From positions 6,820,001 through 6,884,000 of the forward strand of contig CM082587.2 of the NCBI GenBank assembly GCA_040954595.2: a DNA stretch of 64,000 nt, given 5' to 3'. Below, one piece after another: positions 16,791-28,662 of this stretch (the stretch's first letter is position 1; each line of letters opens with the position of its first letter). Both the position numbers and the translations under genes were made by a program. This DNA is from Balanoglossus misakiensis (taxonomy: Eukaryota > Hemichordata). The notes below the pieces were generated by a model that was not told the origin of the DNA, did not search any database, and saw only the letters and a program-made list of their open reading frames with translations.

Positions 16791-16990
16791 AATGACTGCA
16801 TGCATACACATTAGTACTAAAACATTGTGTGGGATCATCATATGCATAATTCATTACCCGTCATGATTAATTGAAGAACCTTTGCACCACGTAATGCACC
16901 GTCAGAAATCTATTTAATAGTGTTTTTTAACGTTTTCACAGCTTTTTTTCTATCAAAATTTAAGAGACGTTTTATATAGAAAGGACATAC

Positions 16991-16996
16991 AATAAA
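16991..16996 (+). terminator. Gfi1 poly(A) signal candidate
   Basis: A canonical AATAAA lies about 260 bp after the Gfi1 stop codon. A second AATAAA at 17292-17297 is an alternative and would add about 300 bp of 3' UTR. Confidence 0.5.
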
Positions 16997-17096
16997 TATA
17001 GAAGATGAATTTAAAAAACATTCATTTTCCCGAATGTGTGCGCAATTGCTGGCGATTGCGCCAGTCGCGAGACACCGAGTCGCTGGACGAACACTG

Positions 17097-17111
17097 CCAC
17101 TAGATGGCGCT
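17097..17111 (+). promoter_or_regulatory. CTCF-like insulator motif downstream of Gfi1
   Basis: CCACTAGATGGCGCT is an excellent match to the CTCF core consensus (CCA-S-Y-AG-R-K-GGC-R-S). It lies between the two Gfi1 poly(A) candidates, at the border between Gfi1 and a long gene-free interval. Binding is inferred from the motif only. Confidence 0.45.
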
Positions 17112-18270
17112 GTCCCGCAAAATAGCTCACCATCGGGATGACGCGTTGAAAGTTTTGGCTGTTGGATTTCATTAATTTTCCAACATGTTATTTGGCATGA
17201 TTAATCGACAGCAGCCACGTTTACTTTGATATTGGTTTCATTTTTAATGTTGGCGAATGTTTGGTTGTAGATATCATTACCAGTTACATCAAATAAATAC
17301 ATTTTATCCCGACTTTCTTGTGCCTGCATTGTCGCCATATCTTGTGGTATTCTTCAAAGCGGTGACGTCATCCAAAAGTGACTGCATTTCGAAGAACATT
17401 TGCTGACTTTCTTGATTAAGAAGTTTTCTTCGTTTATAGTGAAATTGCGCCTTCTTCCAGCACGTTACTCGCTTGACTAACAGTAATGTTACTGGACTGG
17501 ACTGAGAAACAGTTTTTTTTGTAGGTTTCTCTCCTTCCACTTAATTCCATATCGTGTCATACCATGAAAACATCCCCGTGTTAAGATTCTGCGGTTGCGT
17601 CCGACACTGTTCAATGTTGTAGTGGCGACTATAGAGGGATGGCAGTAGTCGGGGCTTGCTTTACAAGACACGCACATAGACCATTACCTTTTCAAACCAT
17701 CACCAGTTCCACCGTCATGGCCACGATTAATTGAAGTCAACTTGGAATCACCACTGACAAGACAATCATCAATTTTTATACTTGACAAGTATAAACCAAA
17801 CAGTAGATGGCCGAATATGGGAAAACCTATAGGTTTGAAATGGAGTCGTTATTCAAATATTTTAACCGTTGTGATAGTGTTAATATTTTTTTAAAATATC
17901 GCATTCAGAAAATATAGAGATGAAACCCATGTGTTAGATGTTATAAAGAAGCGATTTGCATTATTTAGAAGTCCGTATTTAAGTGTTCTAAATGATCCCA
18001 GTTAATTGACGGTCGAGAACGGAATGATATTGTAATTAATCTTACTTTACTAAACGATTCTTGCAAAACCTTATCTTGTCTCCAGTTTGTAACAGAGACT
18101 CTGAGACTCCCAGTCTATTCTGTCTACCGTAACTCACGAAAAGGAATGTAAATAAATATAAATAAGTTATATTAAATTTTACGAGATCTAGCTTCTTGAA
18201 AATCCGAGGTCATAATTTAATTGCCATCGCTGCCTGTCTGTGTCGCGGCCCCTGTCTCTGTGTTTGTCTA

Positions 18271-18320
18271 CCTATCTGTCTGTCTGCCTGCCTGCCTGCC
18301 TGTCTGTCTGTCTGTCTCTC
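18271..18320. repeat. (TCTG)n/(CCTG)n microsatellite
   Basis: Compound tetranucleotide tract: TCTG units, then CCTG units, then TCTG units again. Confidence 0.9.
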
Positions 18321-21300
18321 ATCGCAAGTGCTATATGACAAATACTGCAATGCTCTCCCTCCCCTCTCGCTCAGCGCGAGTGCCATCAAGTCGTGATGAA
18401 CCTTGCAATGGATGCCGTATATAGAGTCATGGCACAGTTGACGAGCGGGGAATATTCCTATCATTTGGCGATCCTGATTGAAACCTTAGCAATTGGTCAA
18501 AGCATGCCAGGTCGATGTTTTCACCAATCTCAAACTTGGCACTAAGTACCATACGCCTGCTTTTGTATTCGCAACAGCGAAGTCGATGTGATATCAGATG
18601 TTTTTTTACTGATTTTTAGGTCAAAGGTGCCTTGATTTTATGGTTTGTTTATTCATTTGAAACCTAAGGAGACACGTTATCTCATCAGCTATAATAATTC
18701 TAAATTATTGAGATCGTCAACCTTGTAAATCATTTCGGTTTATTGGTAAAAATTGCACATCGCGTAAGCGCGTGATTTTTTCGTACTCATTCTACGGCCG
18801 TTTTTCTTTGTTCATTATGATTCAGCTCGATTTTTTTATACAAGATATTTCGGCAGATTCATTTTTGTTTTAAAAAAACGCTTGATACGGTCACGTTTGA
18901 TGAATGCACACGTGCCCTTGATAATCCTAAAGTCACGTGACGCCCAGCTGTGCCACATGTGAATTAGACTATTTACATGTATTTCTAAATGTTAATATGT
19001 AGCTTGTTTCTGAGGATATCATCACCGCTAAAAACCTTAACACCCAAATACAAACATTCGGGGCCGTTTTTATGTTTTTCTTCTTCCAATGGACTGGCCT
19101 ATCTTTTCAAGGCCGATCCGAACCACACATTTGTTTACTGGCCTCATGTGTGTTGTATACAGTAACGTTTCTATTGTTAAAAATTCGTGAATTAAGATCC
19201 GTTTCTGTGTGTTGCCCACAGTGGAAATGGAAAATGTGGTTGATGCACAAACCGAAGCCAAATCAGACGCGGCCATACAGTCTCTAAAACGACCGAAGCG
19301 TCCAGACTACCTCTCACACCAATGAAGTTTCCTCACATCTACATGAAATCAAATTAATTCATCGTGTTTCAAAGCGAGATGCGAGAACTAATTAATTGCG
19401 TAATAACGGGGTGTTTTCAAATTTAGGACTACTTCAAGCGAAAATCAAGTTAGTGCACGTCATGCCTGATGAGGCGTAATGCTGCAGATAATACCCGGGC
19501 CGCCTTGTCGACAATAATTAATCTTCCGTTTACTTCAAAATGTCACCGACCGTCTAAATTATGAAACACGTCAAAATCTCGTCAAGTGATCTTTCCGAAA
19601 CGTGATTCTTGTCACAATGTGTTTTTTTCCCTGTTCCCGCGAGGCTCTCAGAAATCACTGGTGTTCCTGGTCCTCAATTCGAAACAAGCATTTTGTGAAA
19701 AACCAGTGTTACCAGTGATCCGGTTGGGTCACGTGGTGCCACATGCGACGGAATGCACGACAAAATTGAAGTCATCGCACTTTTGCCGGCGCTTGCGGGG
19801 AACTGACCAGAACTACGGCAACGAGAGAGAGGGGTTGAAATGTCGAGTTGATCTTTTCCTGTCCCTCCACCAGAAAGGAAATTTTGGAGGCCACCCGAAA
19901 ATTAAAAACGTGGGATATTTTATGATACTCATTCTTCATTCAGGGACTGTTGTTACGATTGTACTACGAATGCATAGAATTTAAATATCAGTGGTGGATG
20001 AACAATTTAGGGTGTACGTCATTAACATAGCGTTAGCTGTAGTAGCCGTACACCTGGGTATTTTGAATATTACATAAGGGTTTTTGATTTTTGACTCTCG
20101 GCAACGGCAGTAAAGTGGCGTGAGCCGAACAGAAAACAGACAAGTAGCACTCGGCCATGAGCGACGGGGACTGGTATCTTGTAATCAAGTGGGAGCTCGG
20201 TGTTGAAGTTCAGCAAGTCGGGTATGTCCTGTTGGTTTGAATTCACTGAATTATCGCGTCCGCTCACCACGTGTGTAATATTACCGCGGAACTGATACAA
20301 GTTTCTTGAGGACATTACAATATTTGAGTAAGAACCCTAGTAACATTTAAGTTTCAGTGCTTGTACTATGATATTAATTTTCTTCCTGTGACAAATAGAT
20401 TCGCAGTGAAACGTAAAACTTTGTGGGTGTTCAGTGTATCATTGTTGTTGCTGTCTGGGTGTGTGTGTTGCGAGTCTTTGGTTCTTAACACTGTTCACTT
20501 TCTTTATACGGACTAGAAAGTTGCAGCAAAAAAAACCAGAAACACGCGAATTTAGCAAATTTGCTGCCTTAGCGAAATTCAAGTAAAATATCACACTGTA
20601 TGCAAGTTTCCAGTTTATGACGTATGCTAGTCTATTTTTGTCGACGTCAGAGTAATCTCCACACGGTTCCCGCCACTTCAATCCTTCTCGTTCCAAGAGC
20701 CCAAACTCACGTCCATCTTGGATTCAGTTTCCACTGCGCATGCACATCAACGTATCCAACAGCAAGAGCATTGATGTTGATTTATCTGATTAATGCAGAG
20801 AGCGTCATCTTTTACTGTACGGAGTGTAATTCAGTCCGCCGCTCGTTTAGCGTGTTGCAGTTAAACTATATGGTATATAAAGAGTTTATTAAAGCCTTGA
20901 ATACTGTTGTCACACGACGCGAATACCGATGCTTAATTCATCTCTTGTATTCCATGCATGTAAATGTTGTAGGTTGTTGTTTTTAGTGGAAAACCGGAGA
21001 AGTTGTCCTATTGTATGATATAAGTTAAGTTTTGACTCTGCTTCCCACCACGCGCGCGTATAGGAGAGAGCACGTGACATCTTTCATGACCGAGCTCGTC
21101 TAGGGAAGATTATGTCTTGAGTAAGTTTTGCATATTGTGCCGAGTATTCCTCCGAGCCCATGGGCGTGTGTGACAGATGATGTCGATGAAGGATGTAATC
21201 GTCACCTGGCAGAATATATCCATATCCGGCAACAAATGCCAGTTTTCTGATCTATCTTGTTGTTAGTTTTCCCTATTGCACTTTACTTGAGATTGCAAAG

Positions 21301-21330
21301 GAACTGGGCGTGCACTCATGGCGTTGACTG

Positions 21331-21341
21331 CCCCCCCCCCC
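21331..21341. repeat. C homopolymer (11)
   Basis: Uninterrupted run of 11 C followed by AAAA. Isolated low-complexity sequence. Confidence 0.85.
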
Positions 21342-22285
21342 AAAAGAACCTCGTTTGAATAACAAAAATCGTTAACTATTTAGGTGAATCCTCTTGCCAT
21401 CCGTCATTCATTCTAACCATTTTACTTAACTTAATAATATTAGATTTGCTCGAAACGGCATCATGGGCAATTATTTTAAAGTTTTTTGTGTGGGTTAGAA
21501 TTGCTGTTCATTAACAGCCACTTATAGTAGAAATCGACTTGAGGAATTTCCTGATGACGTCAAATCATCAAATGTGTTAATTTTCTCCATGAACAATAAA
21601 CTTCAGCTTAGGATGATATTGTCAAACGCGGCAGTTTTCTCACAACTGAAACAGATTTCAGCAAAGGCCGGCACGGCACACAGCAGTTCCCGCGGAATGT
21701 TTCGCCAAATACCATGGGAACACTTCGACTCGGGTCCCGCTTCTTTTCAGATTCCGCGCTTATTACCGTAAATGAGTGAGTGAGCAGCGTTATGATTGTA
21801 CAAATTTCAGATTCAGATTCAGATTTACTGTAATACTCCCCGGGGGACTCCGCTGACTTCTGGTATGCGGCTCGTCTTCGCTTAAACCCCTCCAAATTCT
21901 GAGCATCTTTGATTTGTAATCTGTCCCCCGGGGTTGTCATAATACACTGTCAATTAATTTTACTGGAGTATTTGATTGAGATACACCTGTGACCAGCTCT
22001 CGCTATTAAACTTCGTCTAGCATATTAACAAACATGTCGTTTTCAACAAAACATGCTGTAAATAGTAAATTTCGCAGAGCAAACCAACCATAGACGATAA
22101 ATTCCTAACACTTCGAAATATTTTTGTCTTAGTTTCAACTAATAGTCTGAATTGATATTCTTTTTTTCGTTATTATAACTTCATCAATATTATGATTGTT
22201 GAAATATATACACGAAAATAAGCATATATAAATTAACAAACAAGAGGGAAAAGACACAATTTTACCTTGCAAAGTAACAAAGTAA

Positions 22286-22340
22286 TTAGTGAGTGAGTGA
22301 GTGTATGTACGTGGGTGGTTGGATGGATGCATGGATGATC
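22286..22340. repeat. (GTGA)n followed by GGAT-rich tract
   Basis: Four GTGA units, then degenerate GTGG/GGAT units. Low complexity. Confidence 0.8.
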
Positions 22341-25300
22341 GTAAGCTAGCGAGTAGTAAGTGATCATTGTTGAAACTAAATTCAAGTCCGGACTAGAATT
22401 TATTTGTCAATACTAACATCAGTGGCTGTTACAGTGTTATCAGTGAGTGTGAATTCATTTTGAACATGGTATGTTTAACAAGAAACTTCGGTTGATACTT
22501 AGAACAAAAATTGGGAACGAAGGACTTAAGTTACAGCTAGTGAGTGGGCGTGTGGGTTTCTGGGATTAATTCTTCAAATACCGACTCAAGCATTTCATCA
22601 TTTTTTGTGAACTCATTTTTTTCATTAAACCAGTTTAAAACTCTTTGCCGCACTTCGGTTAAAGTAGTCTCGCGTAGCCTCGGTTACAATATTCAGGAAA
22701 TCTACAATAGTCGCACCCGATAAAATTGCAGTAATGGGCGCAAAGGAACAAATATCTAAACTTTAAACGGACGCGACTCGATTAAGATGGATTAGCAAAG
22801 AGATAGAAAAAAGCATGGAAGTTTAGCAAAGTACGTGTATTTCGTACAAAGCGAGCAGCAAATCTGTCGGTGACTGATAAATCTTGATTTTAATATTCAA
22901 TTACCGTCGGAGAGAACTGGACACAATTGTACCGGCGACTCCCCCCAACAAGACTGACTATCACCGTGACTGAAAACACCACTTAAAGTTTACTGCCCCG
23001 GAAGATAATATCGCCGGAACTGAGAATCAATTGCACGGCGCTGGAATACAAGCGAACTGAGGGAATCAGCGCCTCGCTAGATTTATCTCTCGATTCCGTC
23101 CCCGCTATTTATTTCTCCTCTTCAACGATAACGAGAGATCAGTATGTATTCGACTGTTAAAAATGTTTGTCTCTCCAGTTGGATTAGCCGTTATCCCTCC
23201 ACTAATCCGCCCTGATCCGAATGAAATATTCAGAAATTAGTGGCGCATGTTCGCGATCCGTTCATAGTCTAGTCAGCGCTTAGCGGACTTTATTTTCAAG
23301 TATGTCATGAATGTGCTGTCCATAAACGGAAATCATAAAAAACGGAAAGTGATTCCGCCGACTGGACTTGCATATTAACAAAACCGAAATAGAGTCATTT
23401 AAGCCATCGCGCTTCGGTGGGATATACACTGTAAATGCGCATGCAGTAAGACATTAAACTTTACTTTTCGACAGCTTTTGGAAATATTTTCTTTATATAC
23501 GTTTAAAGGCTACTTTCAACGCCACAAAGTACAAATAGAGAGATGTTGAATTCTGGGACGTGGTTAGACTAGCCCACTAGTCGCTTGGGGATTTTAAAAT
23601 CTCAATACTTTTTGTGTTTTCGGTGGTTTTTTGTCTTAATAAATAATTGCAATACTTTTGCGTGCATGCTTGCCTTGAGCGTGTTTTTGGTAGTGAGGTG
23701 TGTTTCAAATTTGGGACTGAGCTTGTGGTTTCGGGTAGCGTCGACCAAGCGCCTACGCGTTCCCTACACATAATGAAGCCCATAGACTTGGAGCAAGTCT
23801 AGGACGTGGTGTTCTTGCGTGTGTTGCTCAATTTGGCGGATTATGTTCGGTGCACATGAAATAACCTCATGGGGATTCCACAAATACGCCCCAGTCAGGG
23901 ATTGTGTGGAGAATGAAATGTAGATAGCTATATAAAAGAAGTTCGTATCACATCACAAAGCACAAATTGGCGACAAATCGCATCGTGTAGATTTTTTTTT
24001 TCATCGGGCGTATACTTTGCAGAATCGTGATTGACATCGAGAGAGAGAGTTGGACATGGCTTTAGGCGTGATTTATGGATTCCACCGGGGGATAATCTTC
24101 CTCGGTTGACCTTGACGCTTGCCGGTGTCGCAGTGGCCTCACAAATTTTCCAGTGCGCACGCTCTGCGACAGCACGTTGGGGAGTTTCGGTAATGGGCGC
24201 TAAATCCCCCAAACGCCATCGCGAGAGCGGCGTAAAGAACGAACGACAATCTGCCGATTTCTGATAAATTTTCGCGTCGTAAAATGGGGTTAGTTAAATC
24301 GTTGCAAATCTGCTCTGGGATCGTCGCGTGTAATTTTGCCGGATTTTTTTGAGAAACCCAAAAATTGAATATCGAGCTGACGGTTAACGGCATTGATAAC
24401 ATTTTGACCTTGCGTAAATGGGACTTTAAGGCAGGCCAGGTTACATACACGAAACTGACGTGACAGCCAATTTTAGATAATTGTGTATCTTTTTCACAGC
24501 TGGTTCTCTTCTGGGTTTTGTCCTTTCTTTCTTGAATTGATAGAGGATTTTGGTAGACGCCGCCATGACTATCTAGCTTAGGAATAATAACTTAATCACA
24601 CTATCATAAGTCATTCTGCACGACGAGCCACCCACCATTCCGCCCGCATGTATGCAAGTATGTAATTATGTAATTGACCGTGTTTCTTAAAACTCTTCCG
24701 TATACTTTCGTGATCGATCATGAATTTGAAAACTACAGTGTCGAATTGGTGAGTTGAGAGACATTGGCTAGAATTAAGTAAATATTACTCTTTTGTAAAT
24801 TTTAAGTTTAATATTTTCTTGTTTATTATGGATGTCTTGGATTACATTGGAAATGTGTGTTTGTATTTTTATGATATCCCTAGCCAGCTGGCGCAGTTGT
24901 TTCTGCTGTTTGTAATATGTATTTTCGTTTTGTTCTGCTAATCAAATCAACGAATTATCCGTTCAGTAACTTTGATTTCAGAACTTCCCATCGTGATAAT
25001 TTAAAATTTTCCCAACTTTTGTAGCTATTAACCGATATCAAATAATCTGCACACAAAAAATTACAACTCAAAATATGGCCAATATAAACATAGATTTTTA
25101 GGGTGATCACGGACGCGCCTGTGAATTGATAGATTGAGAGTTTGTCAAGGGGGAGTTCTTCCTCTGGAGGAATTCCAAGAGGAGGAGGAGGGGGGGGGGC
25201 TTTAACACACAATATATTTTAGTAGAGTTTTTAATTATCGGGCGCTTTTATCAGCGTTGAAATAAATCAAAGCTCTGCAATAGCCTGGGAAGAAAGATGA

Positions 25301-25674
25301 TCTCCCCCGTGAATTCAAGAGCTTCATTCAGATTCATTGTAATTGTAGTACTTCCTCCCACCGGCTATCAGATATAACAATCTACTCCGCCATTAATCAT
25401 CGCAAAAAAAATTTACTCGTCGAAAGTGAGCTGAATATTCGCTGTTTTTTACGCGCCGTGAGATGTTTTCAAGCCGAGGGTGGAGAAATGTTCGGTTTGT
25501 GAGCGCCATATTGGTGTAGTTCGCTAAAGTTCGCCCGTCTGTATGTCCACTGCAACGCACGCCATGTTTAAGTTGCGCATGAAAAGATGGAGAATTATTC
25601 ATTGTAAGATTCTTATCACGTAACAATATTGGTAAAGTGGTATACACGTGCAAATCCCAATGCTACCAAACTAA

Positions 25675-25713
25675 CCCCCCCCCCCCCCCCCAAAAAAAAA
25701 CACACACACACAC
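25675..25713. repeat. C17-A9-(CA)6 block
   Basis: A 17-base C run is followed by an A run and a short CA repeat. An assembly or sequencing weak spot is possible here. Confidence 0.9.
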
Positions 25714-26958
25714 CACTCATACAAAGTAGAAACCACTAAATTTCAATGGGGGTAATCGCAATATCATATTTATTGGCTACAATTTACATGGCTTGGACGA
25801 ATGTTGAGTTACCACGGGAAAGACAGATCGGAATAAAAATGAGGTACCTTTCAGATAGACGCTCAATATCAGGGGGTCACCCTCAAAGTCAATTTTCTCG
25901 GTGTAATACTCGTCAAAATGTCCATTGCATAGGGTACAGATCGTGTTTCGTTTGCCTTTGTTCTCATTATTTCCTGGATCAAATCGACTGTATGTGATAA
26001 AACCATGGCCTTTGTGGGTTTTTTTCCTCGTTTTTGGATATTAATTTACGAGTCGTGGTGTACACATGCTATAAAAGTTCAAATAACAATTGGCGATACA
26101 CTTGAAAGGTACTGGTGGAAATACACTTTGTGTGATTCACGCACCCAGGCGCAGGTCATCTGCAGGCACCAACTTGCCGGTCGATCATGTTCGCTGAAAC
26201 TCTTCAGTAAGCGAATCCATTTATTAGGAAATGAATATACAACAACAGAGAGTTACAAAAGACTACAAATATAGCTTCCATGAAACCGTCACGGTTATTA
26301 TTAAGCTTTGAGCACTTAGGCCTACATATCCCTATCTTAATTGTCTGTCCGTTTTGCTCCGTCGGTTGGAACCTGAGTATGCGCTATTATCATAGTATGC
26401 AGTGGAACCTCAATGGCGATACTGCACTTTATAGCCACAAGACATTTAATTTGTTCTTAATTTACTTTAATTTGAGAAAATATAATAATAGTAATCCGAA
26501 TTTTACTGAATAGTGGTTTTCGGTTCGGGGGCATTTCAACAATACATGAAATACTAGTACAGCACTATAAAACATGTCAAATTGGTCGTGTTTTATTAAT
26601 TTTCCGGTCATTGCCGTCAAATACATCGTAAATACAGTCGCCTTACTTTGTTCTTTTATCTTAATTGTTTTGTGTTCATGAAGCCGCCGGATGATCTGTC
26701 TTGAATTTCGCGGTCATGTTTGTACTTGAATAATTACTTGAATGGCCGAGGCGTGAAGCTGGGGGTCGGCTCAAGGGCGATCCTCGGTGTATACCGACCG
26801 ACCCTGTTCAAAATATATCAAAATATAAAATGTGTGTACCACACATGTACAAATTTTAAAAATTACAATGTTTTTAACTTCGAGTAGTCCCCTACATATC
26901 CCAACTCCCGGTTCAAATACGTTCTGCAGTTACAAGCCTAGAGGTGTTTATTAATTAA

Positions 26959-27144
26959 AGGTATACATACGGTCACCTCTAACTTACACGTGCCCATATA
27001 CGGGAAGAACGCGTAAGTCTTCGAATGACCATGTCGTGGCGCACGTTTTTTTTTCACGTGGCCACCCAAGGGAAAATCTGTTATTGGCAAGATCTCACCT
27101 GTCATGGTAACTGTGGATAAATTTGCACAGGTGACCGTTCACCG
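26959..27144. mobile_element. TTAA-flanked MITE, copy A (186 bp)
   Basis: The element is bounded by TTAA on both sides (26955-26958 and 27145-27148). Its ends are inverted: AGGTATAC-(5 nt)-GGTCACCT at the left and the complement of CGGTGAACGGTCACCTG at the right. It shares blocks along its whole length with copy B at 52587-52770, for example TTTTTCACGTG, GCCACCCA and CATGGTAACT. The TTAA duplication suggests a piggyBac-type mobiliser. There is no ORF, so it is non-autonomous. Confidence 0.6.
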
Positions 27145-28662
27145 TTAAAAACCTATGCGGCGGGTTGGTTGCTTTACTCTGAATGGCGTAGCACCGCGTA
27201 CGGGATATCTCGCCGTAGAGGGCGTTGGGTGAACCGTGGACTGAACTTCTGTATGTCAGTCACAAATGTCGGTTTGCGTCAAGTTACTCTCGAGTACGAG
27301 CGCATATCAATTTTTTCTATTTCAGAAATTATAAATGTTTCGTATTTTATTGATTATACATTTAACAGCATTCCCAATTTCCTCACTTTATCGAGCGCAA
27401 GCAAAAAAGAAAAGAAAAAGATGTTCGTCACGTATAAATGTACCCGGCCAAAACTCCCTTGTGTAAAGGCTTGGAGTGTGTCGTCAAGGTAGAAACCAAT
27501 CATGAATTCACTTTATTGACATGGCAGCTGTTTTCCCCCCTTTGTTGCAATAAATAATGTTGTCATTGCAGTTTATCGAACGCAGACTTTTCGAGAAACT
27601 GATATCATTTTTGCCACCGCAAATCCGAGTTCACCAGTGTTGCTGTATTCTTACACACTGTTGCTGGGCAGTCTTATAATTAATCGCCGATGACCCCCTC
27701 TCCCCCGACCCGACATGAAATTGTTAGTGTTCACACATTTCAAAGTTGCGTGTTTACAGCCTTATATCAGAACGTGATGTGCATGCAGCAGAACGAGAAG
27801 CCTTGGCTGATACTGTCACAGGGGACAAGACATTGTTATTTCATTGTTATATATGCACAGAACAAGAATAGCGAAGAAATAGACCAGAAAAAAGTGATGG
27901 AAAGGTACAGTGGCAAAGGTTTCCGGATGAATACGTTAGCGCAGGGTCACTTACAATGGATATTGCATGCTGAGTTTGGAGGTAAACCAGCCCCAGTTAT
28001 CTCCATACAAGTATCATCAAATTTCAAAGCCAAGGGCAAGGTGAGTGACGTCACTGGTCATGTACGTATACGAATGCCTTTGGATATTGAAAATCCATTG
28101 GCTGGGCTGCTGGACATACAAGGGAATAGTAATCAAGGGAATGAAAGTTGTGTACAGGTGGGATGGGGGTGTGGGTGGGGTATGCCTGCCTCCGACGACA
28201 GGAATAGTTTTAATTCTAGTGATTCAAGTATACCGTTTGTGGACCACGGCTTATTATTGCTAGCAACAGCGGTGTCAGTGAATGCTACGATTGCACAACA
28301 CGGTACCGATGTAAACTGGTGGGGTACACTATAACCTATGTATGTATTTATGGGTTACATGAAATACGACAGCAAGGTCTGTCTGACCTCATGCCAGCGC
28401 ATCAATTCTTTCGTCGGTCAGATTCAGTCACGGGTCATTTGCTCGGCCGTTCATTCAACACTGGACAAACAACATATGTCCGTCAGTCAGTTATGCAAGT
28501 GCATAACACAGCCTACAAAACACTGAGAGAGACCATATATGTGAAGATGTTATATGTTCGTGATTGTTTCAATTACATTTTCCCTTCATGATATTGCTGA
28601 CGATCCAAATCCAAACTCCAAATGGTGTTACCAAATGGTGAACTTCTGTTTTGTTTTTACAG

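Larger units (their letters stand above)
17298..28662. other. 11.4 kb with no supportable gene
   Basis: No frame carries a recognisable domain. The longest frame is 214 codons on the plus strand at 27690-28334. It resembles nothing I know and shows no EGF, zinc-finger or membrane pattern. A non-coding 5' exon of the transporter must lie somewhere here, because a splice acceptor stands 6 nt before its ATG. Listed separately are simple repeats and one TTAA-flanked MITE. Confidence 0.55.
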
